Source: Pinisolibacter aquiterrae (GTDB lineage Bacteria; Pseudomonadota; Alphaproteobacteria; Rhizobiales; Ancalomicrobiaceae). From it: DNA of 64,000 nucleotides. The notes under the pieces were generated by a model. That model searched no databases. It saw only the letters and a program-made list of their open reading frames with translations, and had not been told where the DNA came from. The translations under genes and the position numbers were made by a program. Position 1 is the stretch's first letter; each line of letters starts with the position of its first letter. The stretch is from contig NZ_JAFNIH010000019.1 of NCBI RefSeq assembly GCF_019160155.1, forward strand, positions 434,001 through 498,000, in the 5' to 3' direction. This document shows positions 23,269 to 30,567 of this stretch, piece by piece.

Positions 23269-23403
23269 GACATGTCCTCCTTGAAGTCGAGCGACATCGG
23301 TGAGAAATTCGCCGTCTTCCCCGCGCGCGGCCCGGAGGCGCGAACGCCTCGTTGGTGGCACCGCCGAAGGGGGCGATTTCTTCATGGACCCTTGCGGCGT
23401 CCA
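23269..23403 (-). promoter_or_regulatory. ROSE-like RNA thermometer leader of hsp20
   Basis: The leader on the minus strand contains a hairpin next to the ATG in which UGUC-G-CUC (23296-23289) pairs with GAGGACA (23279-23273). This hides the GGAGG ribosome site and leaves a single bulged G. The anti-SD arm contains UCGCU, matching the ROSE hallmark U(U/C)GCU. A second perfect hairpin (CATGGAC/GTCCATG, 23383-23405) lies upstream. Heat should melt the first hairpin and allow translation. Confidence 0.6.
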
Positions 23404-23409
23404 TGTCGA

Positions 23410-23440
23410 AGATCTGGGAAGGCGGACGAGAGCTTTCAAG
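23410..23440 (-). promoter_or_regulatory. Sigma-32 (RpoH) type promoter of hsp20
   Basis: On the minus strand CTTGAAA (23440-23434) is followed 15 bases later by CCCAGATCT (23418-23410). This matches the RpoH pattern CTTGAAA with a CCCCAT-like -10. It gives a leader of about 135 bases. Confidence 0.55.
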
Positions 23441-23598
23441 GGCCGTCGTCACGAATTTCTCGCCGCCACGAATCGCGCGTTTCCGCCGGCTTCGCGCGCC
23501 GGCTCGGTTGTGGGACGCCCGCCCCCGCGCTATGTCCGAGGCATCGACGCCGCCACCCGCGACCGCCCCTCGCGCGGGCCGCCAAGGAGTGACACGAG

Positions 23599-25026
23599 AT
23601 GCCGGCCCTCGCGCGCCTCTTCGATCTCCCCGACAATCCGGTGCCGCCCGGCGCCCGCGTCGGAACGATCGCCGCGGCCGACGGCGTCGCCCTGCGCTGG
23701 GCGACCTTCCCGCCGCTTGCGCCGACCGCGCGCGGCACCGTGCTGATCCTCCAGGGCCGCGCCGAATTCATCGAGCGCTGGTTCGAGACCGTGCGCGATC
23801 TCCAGGTGCGCGGCTTCGCCGTCGCCGCCTTCGACTGGCGCGGCCAGGGCGGCTCGGAACGCCTGGCCAAGCACCCGCGCATGGGCCATGTCCGCCATTT
23901 CGGAACCTATGATTTCGATCTCGACGTGATCCTGCGCGAGGTGGTCGCCGATCTGCCGGCGCCCCTCTTCCTCCTCGCCCATTCCACCGGCGCCCTCGTC
24001 GCCGTCGCCAACGCCGCCCGCCTCTCCGGCGCCGTCCGCCGCGTGGTGGCCGTCGCGCCCTTCCTCGGCCTCGGCGACTTCGGCGTGCCCGAAGCCGGCG
24101 CCCGCCGCCTCTCCCGCTTCCTGCGCGGCCTCGGCATGGGACGAAGCTTCGTGCCCGGCGGCGGCGCCACCTCGATGCTGACGACACCCTTCGCCGTCAA
24201 TCGCCTGACCTCCGACCCCGCTCGTCACGCCCGCGGCGCGACGCTCGCCTGGGACTGTCCGCAAGTCGTCATCGGCTCGCCGTCGATCGGCTGGCTCGCC
24301 GGCGCCTTCGACACGATGGACGAGGTCTTCCGCCCCGACGCCCTCGATCGCTGGCGCCTGCCGACGCTCGTCTTCGCCTGCGGCGCCGATCGGGTGGTCT
24401 CCAACGACGCGATCGAGCGTTTCGTCGTCGCCACCCGCTCCACCGAGCTGGTGACGGTGCCGGGCGCCCGCCACGAACTGTTGCAGGAACGCGATCGCTA
24501 CCGCGAGCAGTTCTGGGCCGCCTTCGACGCCTTCGTGCCCGGCGGCGATCCCCTCGCCCCGCCCGCGCCGACGCCCGTGCAGGAGCCGACCGTCGTCCCG
24601 GCGCCGGCGTTCGAACCCGAGGCACAGGCGGAGACGGAAGCGGAGACCCCGCCCGCGACGCCGCTCGCCGCCGAGCCGGCACTCGAAACCGCCGACGAGC
24701 CGAAGCCTGTCGCCGAACCCGCGCCCGTCGTCGAACCGGAAATCGAACCCGAGACCGCCGCGCCCGAAGCCTCAGTCGCCGAGGGCGAGGAGGCGCAGCA
24801 CGGCGTCGTGGATGCGGGCGTCGCCAGAGGCGACGACGCGCCCGCCCTCGGCGGCGCTGCCGCCGGTCCAGGAGGTGACGGCGCCGCCGGCCCCCTCGAC
24901 GACCGGGATCAGCGCGACGATGTCGTAGGGCTGGAGCCCGGACTCGATCACCACGTCGACGAAGCCGGCGGCGACCATGCAATAGGCGTAACAGTCGACC
25001 CCGTAACGCGCCAGCCGAACTCGTGA
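23599..25026 (+). CDS. Alpha/beta hydrolase (lysophospholipase-like) with low-complexity tail
   Basis: A 475-aa ORF. Residues 1-310 form a monoacylglycerol-lipase/lysophospholipase-type hydrolase: oxyanion segment LQGRAEFIERW near 52, nucleophile Ser 129 in AHSTG, an acidic residue in FACGADRVVS near 263 and His in GARHELL near 293. Residues about 315-390 are Pro/Glu/Ala-rich (repeats of EPE and PAP), and the rest continues without a stop through the antisense of the 3' end of the inositol-phosphatase gene. The last 84 codons overlap that gene tail to tail. The hydrolase part is secure; the true extent of the tail is not. Substrate unknown. Confidence 0.8.
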   Translation: MPALARLFDLPDNPVPPGARVGTIAAADGVALRWATFPPLAPTARGTVLILQGRAEFIERWFETVRDLQVRGFAVAAFDWRGQGGSERLAKHPRMGHVRHFGTYDFDLDVILREVVADLPAPLFLLAHSTGALVAVANAARLSGAVRRVVAVAPFLGLGDFGVPEAGARRLSRFLRGLGMGRSFVPGGGATSMLTTPFAVNRLTSDPARHARGATLAWDCPQVVIGSPSIGWLAGAFDTMDEVFRPDALDRWRLPTLVFACGADRVVSNDAIERFVVATRSTELVTVPGARHELLQERDRYREQFWAAFDAFVPGGDPLAPPAPTPVQEPTVVPAPAFEPEAQAETEAETPPATPLAAEPALETADEPKPVAEPAPVVEPEIEPETAAPEASVAEGEEAQHGVVDAGVARGDDAPALGGAAAGPGGDGAAGPLDDRDQRDDVVGLEPGLDHHVDEAGGDHAIGVTVDPVTRQPNS

Positions 25027-25572
25027 TTCCACCCGGTCGTAGGCCGTCCGCTCCTCGCCCTCGAAGAGATGCGGCGAGGTGGTGAAGAGCACCGCGTCTT
25101 CGAGGCCCCCGCAGGTCCGCGTCGTCAGAGCCCGATCGCCGTCCGGCCCACGATACCACGCCCGCCGCCCGTCGCCGACGTAGCGCTCGCCGGTGAAGGG
25201 TTGCGCCATCATGCCGAGGGTCGGCGTGCCGCCGCGCGTCAGGCCGATCAGTGTCCCCCACACCGGCAGACCCGAGATGAAGGCGCGCGTCCCGTCGATC
25301 GGGTCGAGCACCCAGACGTGCTCGGCGTCGAGTCGCTCGGAGCCGTATTCCTCGCCGAGAATGCCATGGTCGGGATGATGGGCGCCGATCAGCGTCCGCA
25401 TCGCCGCCTCCGCCGCCCGGTCCGCCACCGTCACCGGATCGAAGGCGGCCCCGCCCAACTTGTTCTCCACCGCCAACCGCGATCGGAAATGCGGCAGGAT
25501 CGCCGCCCCGGCCGCATCGGCGAGCCGATCGAGAAAGGCGACGAGGTCCTCGGAGGGGCGGAGTTCGGTCAT
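24772..25572 (-). CDS. Inositol-monophosphatase family phosphatase, possible histidinol phosphatase
   Basis: A 266-aa FIG-superfamily phosphatase. Metal-binding motifs are GEEYGSE near residue 70, VLDPIDGTRAF near 88-98, and a degenerate second motif QPYDIVALIPVVEGAGG near 215-231 where many relatives have WD. It hydrolyses a phosphomonoester with Mg. This subgroup includes alphaproteobacterial HisN (histidinol phosphatase), but no his gene is near, so inositol or other sugar phosphates remain open. The start at 25572 (MTELRPSEDL) is chosen over an upstream in-frame codon on family length. Its 3' end overlaps the hydrolase gene by 255 bases. Confidence 0.85.
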   Translation of the reverse strand: MTELRPSEDLVAFLDRLADAAGAAILPHFRSRLAVENKLGGAAFDPVTVADRAAEAAMRTLIGAHHPDHGILGEEYGSERLDAEHVWVLDPIDGTRAFISGLPVWGTLIGLTRGGTPTLGMMAQPFTGERYVGDGRRAWYRGPDGDRALTTRTCGGLEDAVLFTTSPHLFEGEERTAYDRVESRVRLARYGVDCYAYCMVAAGFVDVVIESGLQPYDIVALIPVVEGAGGAVTSWTGGSAAEGGRVVASGDARIHDAVLRLLALGD

Positions 25573-25719
25573 GACGGGCGATCCTCGGCGGTGGCTGGGT
25601 CGCCCCAAGCCATGCGTCGAGCGCCGCCGCAATGCAAGCCCGACCGCACGGCGCCGACGTCGCATCGGCGGCCGGTCGAGAATCTGAACCAAAGTCGAAT
25701 AAAATGGGCGTCCTGCCCC

Positions 25720-25747
25720 TTGACTTTATTGCAGCGCAATATAATAT
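25720..25747 (+). promoter_or_regulatory. Promoter of the AbcR-like sRNA with ATTGC repeats
   Basis: TTGACT at 25720 and TAATAT at 25742 are 16 bases apart, in an unusually AT-rich patch. The spacer is a perfect inverted repeat ATTGC-AGC-GCAAT (25728-25740), and a third ATTGCA follows at 25750. This suggests a regulated start with a dedicated activator or repressor. Confidence 0.55.
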
Positions 25748-25752
25748 TTATT

Positions 25753-25857
25753 GCATCGCGGTCGGTCGCCTCGCGACGGATCGTGTGCCCTTCTCGGGCG
25801 TTTCCTCCCTGATACCACTTTCGGGCCGCCGCTCTCAGCGCGCGGCCCGTTTTTTTT
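25753..25857 (+). ncRNA. Candidate trans-acting sRNA, AbcR/alpha-r15-like
   Basis: A short transcription unit of about 105 bases lies between a promoter and an intrinsic terminator, with no reading frame of note. Its 5' part can fold (TCGCG/CGCGA, then GCCC-TTCTC-GGGC at 25787-25799). An unpaired stretch GTTTCCTCCCTGATACCACT follows; UUCCUCCCU is an anti-Shine-Dalgarno motif typical of AbcR sRNAs. The 3' end is an 8-bp hairpin CGGGCCGC/GCGGCCCG and eight Ts (25822-25857). AbcR sRNAs bind Hfq and repress ABC-transporter mRNAs in Rhizobiales. The family assignment rests on architecture and motif recalled from memory, not a search. Confidence 0.6.
25822..25857 (+). terminator. Intrinsic terminator of the sRNA
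   Basis: CGGGCCGC and GCGGCCCG form a perfect 8-bp stem, followed directly by eight Ts. It is one of the few terminators in this window with a full T tract. Confidence 0.85.
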
Positions 25858-25893
25858 GCTGCGACGCAACCGGGGCATCGGCGTGCGCCGGCC

Positions 25894-26784
25894 TCACTCC
25901 GCCGCCAGCGTGTCGCGATCGAAGATCGCCCCCCATCCGCTCGCCAAATCACCGAAGATGCGCGCCAGATCCCGCTCCAGCCGGGTGAAGCCGGCGGTCT
26001 TGGTCAGTCGCGCCTCGTTCATGTAGAGCGCCCGCGACATCTCGATCTGCAGGGCGTGGATCCCCTCCGCCGGCCGTCCGAAATATTCGGTGATGTGACC
26101 GCCCGCATAGGGCTTGTTGCGCGCCACCCGATAGCCCGCGCCCCGGAACAGCGCCGAGACCACGTCGGTGAGGCGCGGATCGCAGCTTGTGCCGTTGCGG
26201 TCGCCGAGGATCACCTCGGCGCGCGGGTCGCCGATCGCCGGCCGGGCGATCGAGGGCATCGAATGGCAGTCGATCAGGACGGCGAGGCCGAACCGATCGC
26301 GGATCCGCTCGAGCGTCCGCCCGAGCGTGTCGTGATAGGGCCGATGCAACGCCTCGATTCGGGCGAGCCCCTCCTCGATCGGGATCGGCCCGCCATAGAT
26401 CTCGTCGCGCTCGGAGACGATGCGCGGGATCGTGCCGAGCCCGCCGATCACCCGAGGCGAATGAGTGTTGGCGCCGCGCGGCAACGCCCCCGTGAACATC
26501 TTGGGGTCGAGTTCGAGCGCCTCGCGATTGACGTCGAGATAGGCGCGCGGGAAATGCGCCCGCATCAGCACCAGTCCGTGATCGACCGCCCCGGCGCACA
26601 ATTCGTCGACGAAGGCGTCCTCCGACCGGCGGATCGCGGTGGCGTCGAGCCGGGTCGCGCGCAGGAACGCGTCCGGATAGGCCGAGCCGCTGTGCGGCGA
26701 ATCGATCAGGAACGGCGCCCGGATCCGCTCCGGCAGAACCAGTTCGAACGGCGGGTGTTCGACGAAGTCACGAATGATCTTCAC
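25894..26784 (-). CDS. N-formylglutamate amidohydrolase-family protein
   Basis: A 296-aa protein of the HutG/FGase family, which hydrolyses N-formyl-L-glutamate or related N-acyl amino acids. Signatures are IDSPHSGSAYPDAF near residue 27, RAHFPRAYLDVNREALELD, LIDCHSMPS near 170 (metal ligands) and LQIEMSRALYMNE near 260. The GTG at 26784 (VKIIRDFVEHPPFELVLPER) is the best start because the family begins here; an upstream ATG would add an unrelated basic stretch. No other hut genes are present, so a role in histidine breakdown is not demonstrated. Confidence 0.85.
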   Translation of the reverse strand: MKIIRDFVEHPPFELVLPERIRAPFLIDSPHSGSAYPDAFLRATRLDATAIRRSEDAFVDELCAGAVDHGLVLMRAHFPRAYLDVNREALELDPKMFTGALPRGANTHSPRVIGGLGTIPRIVSERDEIYGGPIPIEEGLARIEALHRPYHDTLGRTLERIRDRFGLAVLIDCHSMPSIARPAIGDPRAEVILGDRNGTSCDPRLTDVVSALFRGAGYRVARNKPYAGGHITEYFGRPAEGIHALQIEMSRALYMNEARLTKTAGFTRLERDLARIFGDLASGWGAIFDRDTLAAE

Positions 26785-26950
26785 GCCCCCGCCTCCTCGT
26801 CCGGTCTCGCGCCGTGGCGCCCGCGCGCGAGCCCATCCGAACAATTTGCCTTTCCGCCGCGATCCTGTCCACAATGGCGCGCCGGAGACGCGGACCGCGC
26901 CGTCTCGATCGGAGCGACCCGGCCCGATTTCACCGGATGTTTACCGCGAT

Positions 26951-26969
26951 CGTTCCAAATGTCGGAACG
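26951..26969. promoter_or_regulatory. Perfect inverted repeat upstream of cpdR
   Basis: CGTTCC-N7-GGAACG, extendable by one base on each side, lies 28 bases before the cpdR ATG. It could be an operator or leader hairpin; I do not recognise the factor. Confidence 0.45.
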
Positions 26970-26997
26970 AAGTTCACCGAGAGTTGGAAGATACGAC

Positions 26998-27366
26998 ATG
27001 GACCCGATGGCGCGCATCATTCTCGCCGAGGACGACAACGACATGCGCCGGTTTCTGGCCAAGGCGTTGGTCAACGCCGGTTATGACGTGGTGTCCTACG
27101 ACAACGGCCGCAGCGCCTACGAACGCCTGCGCGAGGAGCCCTTCACCCTCCTCCTGACCGACATCGTGATGCCCGAGATGGACGGCATCGAACTGGCCCG
27201 CCGCGCGACCCAGCTCGACCCCGACCTCAAGGTGATGTTCATCACCGGCTTCGCCGCCGTCGCGCTCAACCCCGACAGCCAGGCCCCCAAGGACGCCAAG
27301 GTCCTGTCGAAGCCCTTCCACCTGCGCGATCTCGTCCGCGAAGTCGAGAAGCTGCTCGCCGCCTGA
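26998..27366 (+). CDS. cpdR: CpdR single-domain response regulator
   Basis: A 122-aa receiver-only protein. The phospho-acceptor is Asp 55 in LLTDIVMPEMDG, with the acidic pair EDD at 11-13 and the Lys in LSKPF near 106. The sequence MARIILAEDDNDMRRFL is characteristic of CpdR, which in its unphosphorylated form recruits ClpXP adaptors for degradation of CtrA and other cell-cycle proteins. Phosphorylation by CckA-ChpT switches it off. The ATG at 26998 has GGAAG at good spacing; the family start at 27007 (MARII) is the alternative. Confidence 0.92.
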   Translation: MDPMARIILAEDDNDMRRFLAKALVNAGYDVVSYDNGRSAYERLREEPFTLLLTDIVMPEMDGIELARRATQLDPDLKVMFITGFAAVALNPDSQAPKDAKVLSKPFHLRDLVREVEKLLAA

Positions 27367-27501
27367 GCGGCGCGACGCGGGCCTCGCCCGGTCGCGGTGA
27401 GAACTTTCCACAGGGCACGGGTCTCGGCACTTGCGGGACCGATCAAACCTCGTTATAGACCCCCTCGCCGCTCGATCCCGATGAGCGGCGCCGGTGGTTC
27501 C

Positions 27502-27576
<75 letters not shown>

Positions 27577-27993
27577 CCACCTCCTCGATCCCGGATCGAA
27601 GCCCTTTCAAGAAGTCGAGATCGTCGCCACGCCGCCATTGCCGCGTCGACGTCCGCTCGTTCCTCCTCGCGCCGAATCTCCCGCCGGCCGTCGTTCAACC
27701 GGACGCTGCTCCGCCACGCGGCGGCCGCGTCGTCATTACTTCCCAGTACGCTCGGCCCGGACCGCCCGCAGGCCTCACGGGCCGTGACGCCGGTCCGGCC
27801 CGCCGCCTCGGCGCGCGTCTCGACGACGATTTTCGCGATCGTGCGGCCGGTTTTGCCCGGGGCCCGCGCCACACCGCGATGCTCCAACCCTCATCGTCCC
27901 CCGCCGCTTGCCCTTCCGATCCACCGTTTTTCCCCCTCCCGACACCCTCCGACGGAGGAAATTCGCGTCCTCACGCAACGACACCCTTTGCTC
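27577..27993. other. Gene-free stretch after tRNA-Val
   Basis: About 420 bases with no convincing ORF, RNA or repeat. It separates the housekeeping part of the window from the catabolic region. No copy of the tRNA 3' end that would mark an attachment site was seen here. Confidence 0.4.
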
Positions 27994-28036
27994 TTGACAT
28001 CATCGTCCCCTCGAGGTGATTTAGAACTGCGTTCTA
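27994..28036 (+). promoter_or_regulatory. Promoter and AGAAC operator (site A) of the porin gene
   Basis: TTGACA (27994-27999) is 17 bases before a -10 TGATTT (28017-28022). The perfect palindrome TAGAAC-TGC-GTTCTA occupies 28022-28036, directly over the start point. It shares its palindrome with sites B, C and D but lacks the third CAGAA half-site. The leader to the porin ATG is about 160 bases. Confidence 0.65.
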
Positions 28037-28193
28037 TTTTAATGTTTCCGAGCGAGCGCACGGCAGAAACAAAACGTCGGGACGCCGAGTCGGCAACCGC
28101 CCTCGGTCGCATGCGATCGAACGGCGGAAAGAGGGAGAGGGGAGACGACCGTCGCGAGACGGCGGCGTCTCGTCGACGTCCGAAAAGGGGGGA

Positions 28194-29417
28194 ATGATGA
28201 AATACGTGTCAGCACTGGCGGCAGCGGCCGTTCTCACAGGGACGGGCGCCGTGTCGGCCGCCGATCTCGCCCGCAAGGCGCCCGCCGCGGCCGAATACGT
28301 GAAGGTCTGCGACGCCTACGGTGCCGGTTACTTCTACATCCCCGGCACCGAGACCTGCCTGCGGATCGGCGGCTTCGTCCGTGCCGAGTTCCGCGCCCTG
28401 ACGCAGAGCCGCGAGAACATCGCGCTGCCCGCCGTCTACGGCTGGAGCCCGCGCAATCAGCGCGCGATCGCCACCCGCGCCCGCGTCAATCTCACCATCG
28501 ACGCCCGCACCAACACCGAAATGGGCCTGCTGCGCTCCTTCGTCGACATCTGGATCACTCAGAACACTGCCCAGGCCACCACCGAGACCTCGCTGCGCAA
28601 GGCCTTCGTGCAGTTCGGCGGCCTGACCGCCGGCCGCGCCCAGTCGTTCTTCGACTTCTTCACCGCCGGCATCGGCGTCACCGATTCCTTCCAGCTCGCC
28701 TCGGCCGCCTTCTCGGAAGTGAACCTGATCGCCTACACCTTCGGCTTCGGCAACGGCATCTCCGCCTCGCTGTCGCTCGAGGACGCCGGCACCTCCAACG
28801 AGCCCGCCTCCAGCCTGACCGCCGGCTTCCGCCGCATGAGCGGCCCCTACGGCGGCGTCAAGACCCCGGATCTCGTCGCCAACGTCGCGATCAAGCAGGC
28901 CTGGGGCTCGGCCCAGATCATGGGCGTCCTGCACGACGACAACGGCAATGCCGCCGTCAACGAGAGCAAGCTCGGCTACGCCGTCGGCGGTGGCGTCAAG
29001 GTGCTGGTGCCGATGCTCGGCGCGGGCGACATCGTCGGCCTGCAGGCGGCCTGGGGCAAGGGCGCGCTCGGCTACGTCGCCGCCGGCGTGTGGACCGCCA
29101 ACACCCCCTTCCAGGACTTCGAGTTCACCGGCGGCCAGCTGCTGCAGTCGACCGCCTGGTCGGTCGCCGGCGGCTACAACCACAATTGGACGAAGACCCT
29201 GTCCTCGTCGATCGGCGGCTCCTACCTGCGCTACGACGCGCCGGCCGGCTCGGCCTTCGCCGACTTCGATCAGATCGACCTCCAGGGCTCGATGCGCTGG
29301 AAGCCGGTCGCCGACCTGTCCTTCACCGCCGCTCTCGAATATCGCCGCATCGATCGCGCCGTCCTTCCGGACGGCGACGGTCTGGTCGCCTTCTTCCGCG
29401 TCCAGCGCGATTTCTGA
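28194..29417 (+). CDS. Porin, Porin_2 (Rhizobiales Omp2b-type) family
   Basis: A 407-aa outer-membrane porin. The signal peptide ends at about residue 22 (VSAADLARK). The mature start AAEYVKVCDAYGAGYFYIPGTETCLRIGGFVRAEF has the paired cysteines and IGG motif of Porin_2. The rest is amphipathic strands ending in the aromatic FFRVQRDF, with the terminal Phe that BamA recognises. Two consecutive ATG codons (28194, 28197) follow GGGGGGA. The promoter carries the shared AGAAC operator, so this porin is likely the outer-membrane entry for aromatic acids rather than the general porin. Confidence 0.9.
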   Translation: MMKYVSALAAAAVLTGTGAVSAADLARKAPAAAEYVKVCDAYGAGYFYIPGTETCLRIGGFVRAEFRALTQSRENIALPAVYGWSPRNQRAIATRARVNLTIDARTNTEMGLLRSFVDIWITQNTAQATTETSLRKAFVQFGGLTAGRAQSFFDFFTAGIGVTDSFQLASAAFSEVNLIAYTFGFGNGISASLSLEDAGTSNEPASSLTAGFRRMSGPYGGVKTPDLVANVAIKQAWGSAQIMGVLHDDNGNAAVNESKLGYAVGGGVKVLVPMLGAGDIVGLQAAWGKGALGYVAAGVWTANTPFQDFEFTGGQLLQSTAWSVAGGYNHNWTKTLSSSIGGSYLRYDAPAGSAFADFDQIDLQGSMRWKPVADLSFTAALEYRRIDRAVLPDGDGLVAFFRVQRDF

Positions 29418-29441
29418 GCGCGTCTCCCAGCGAAGCGCCTC

Positions 29442-29477
29442 GAGCTCGGCGGGCCCTCCCGCCGAGCTCTTCTCTTT
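29442..29477 (+). terminator. Intrinsic terminator of the porin gene
   Basis: GAGCTCGGCGGG and CCCGCCGAGCTC form a perfect 12-bp stem with a four-base loop, followed by TTCTCTTT, 25 bases after the porin stop. Confidence 0.8.
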
Positions 29478-29601
29478 CGCCCGCCACCCCACCGCCCACA
29501 CCGGAGGACGCGGGCCCGCTCCGGCGGCGAGCCATCGCCCGCGCCCGCGCGCCGACCTCGCCTTCGCCGTCGCGCACCTGCGCCACGGGCCATCGTCGGT
29601 G

Positions 29602-29661
29602 TTGACAAGACCGGATCGCCGGGCTTATTCTGAAAAAAGAACGTCGTTCTATCTAACAGAA
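29602..29661 (+). promoter_or_regulatory. Promoter and AGAAC operator (site B) of gentisate module 1
   Basis: TTGACA (29602-29607), a 17-base spacer and TTATTC (29625-29630). The palindrome AGAAC-GTC-GTTCT lies at 29638-29650 and the third half-site CAGAA at 29657-29661, that is 19 bases from the palindrome start. A bound protein would cover the transcription start. Confidence 0.7.
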
Positions 29662-29674
29662 TTATGGTGAAGCC

Positions 29675-30559
29675 GTGAGACTCGCTCGTTACGACAATGG
29701 ACGCATCGGCGTCGTCACCGCCGGGGGCATCGTGGACGTGACCGACGCGGCCGGCGTCGATCCCCTCGCCTGGCCGCCGATCGACCCGACCCGCCTCGTC
29801 GCCGATTTCGACCGGCTCCGCCCGGCGTTGGAGCGCGCGGCGGCCGAGGGCACGCCCGTTCCGGTCTCGCAGGTGAAGCTTCTGACGCCGATTCCCTGGC
29901 CGAACAAGGTCGTCGCCTTCCCCGTCAACTATCACGCCCACGGCGCCGAGATGGGGGCCGGCTATCGCGCCACCAACCAGGGCTTCTTCCTGAAGCCCAA
30001 TTCGTCGCTGTCGGGCGCCGGCGAGCCCGTGGTCCTGCCGGATCTTCCCGGCCGTGAGGTCCATCACGAGAGCGAGCTCGGCATCGTCATCGGCAAGACC
30101 GCCCGCAACGTCGCCCGCGCCGACTGGAAGGACTACGTCTTCGGCTACGCCTGCCTGCTCGACATGGTGGTGCGCGGCCGCGAGGAGCGCGTCGCACGCA
30201 AGGCCTACGACACCTTCTGCCCGGTCGGCCCCTGGATCACCACGGCCGACGAGGTTCCCGACCCGACCGCCCTGCGCATGCGCCTCTGGGTCGACGAGGA
30301 GCTGCGGCAGGATGCCAACACCAAGGATCTGGTGCTCGACATCCCCGGTATGATCGAGATGGCCTCGGCCGTCATGACCCTGTACCCCGGCGACATCATC
30401 GCCACCGGCACCCCGGAAGGGGTCGGTCCCGTCGTCGCGGGCAACAAGATCCGCATCGAGATCGACCACTGCGGCGAGATGATCGTCGACGTCGTCCAGG
30501 GCACCGGCGGACGCGCCTCGATGTTCGAGGAACCCTATCAACTGGTGAAGAAGGCCTGA
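29675..30559 (+). CDS. Fumarylacetoacetate-hydrolase family protein, gentisate module 1
   Basis: A 294-aa FAH-superfamily hydrolase with GTG start at 29675. The metal-binding acids lie in VHHESELGIVIG near residue 128-140 and YACLLDMVVRGRE near 158-170, and the TGTPEGVGPV motif near 245 closes the fold. In a gentisate operon this enzyme would hydrolyse the ring-cleavage product, either maleylpyruvate directly or fumarylpyruvate. No maleylpyruvate isomerase gene is seen in the window, which favours direct hydrolysis. It begins the operon hydrolase, dioxygenase, monooxygenase, with a nine-base gap to the next gene. A paralogue lies at 60973. Confidence 0.85.
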   Translation: MRLARYDNGRIGVVTAGGIVDVTDAAGVDPLAWPPIDPTRLVADFDRLRPALERAAAEGTPVPVSQVKLLTPIPWPNKVVAFPVNYHAHGAEMGAGYRATNQGFFLKPNSSLSGAGEPVVLPDLPGREVHHESELGIVIGKTARNVARADWKDYVFGYACLLDMVVRGREERVARKAYDTFCPVGPWITTADEVPDPTALRMRLWVDEELRQDANTKDLVLDIPGMIEMASAVMTLYPGDIIATGTPEGVGPVVAGNKIRIEIDHCGEMIVDVVQGTGGRASMFEEPYQLVKKA

Positions 30560-30567
30560 GCCGAGCG

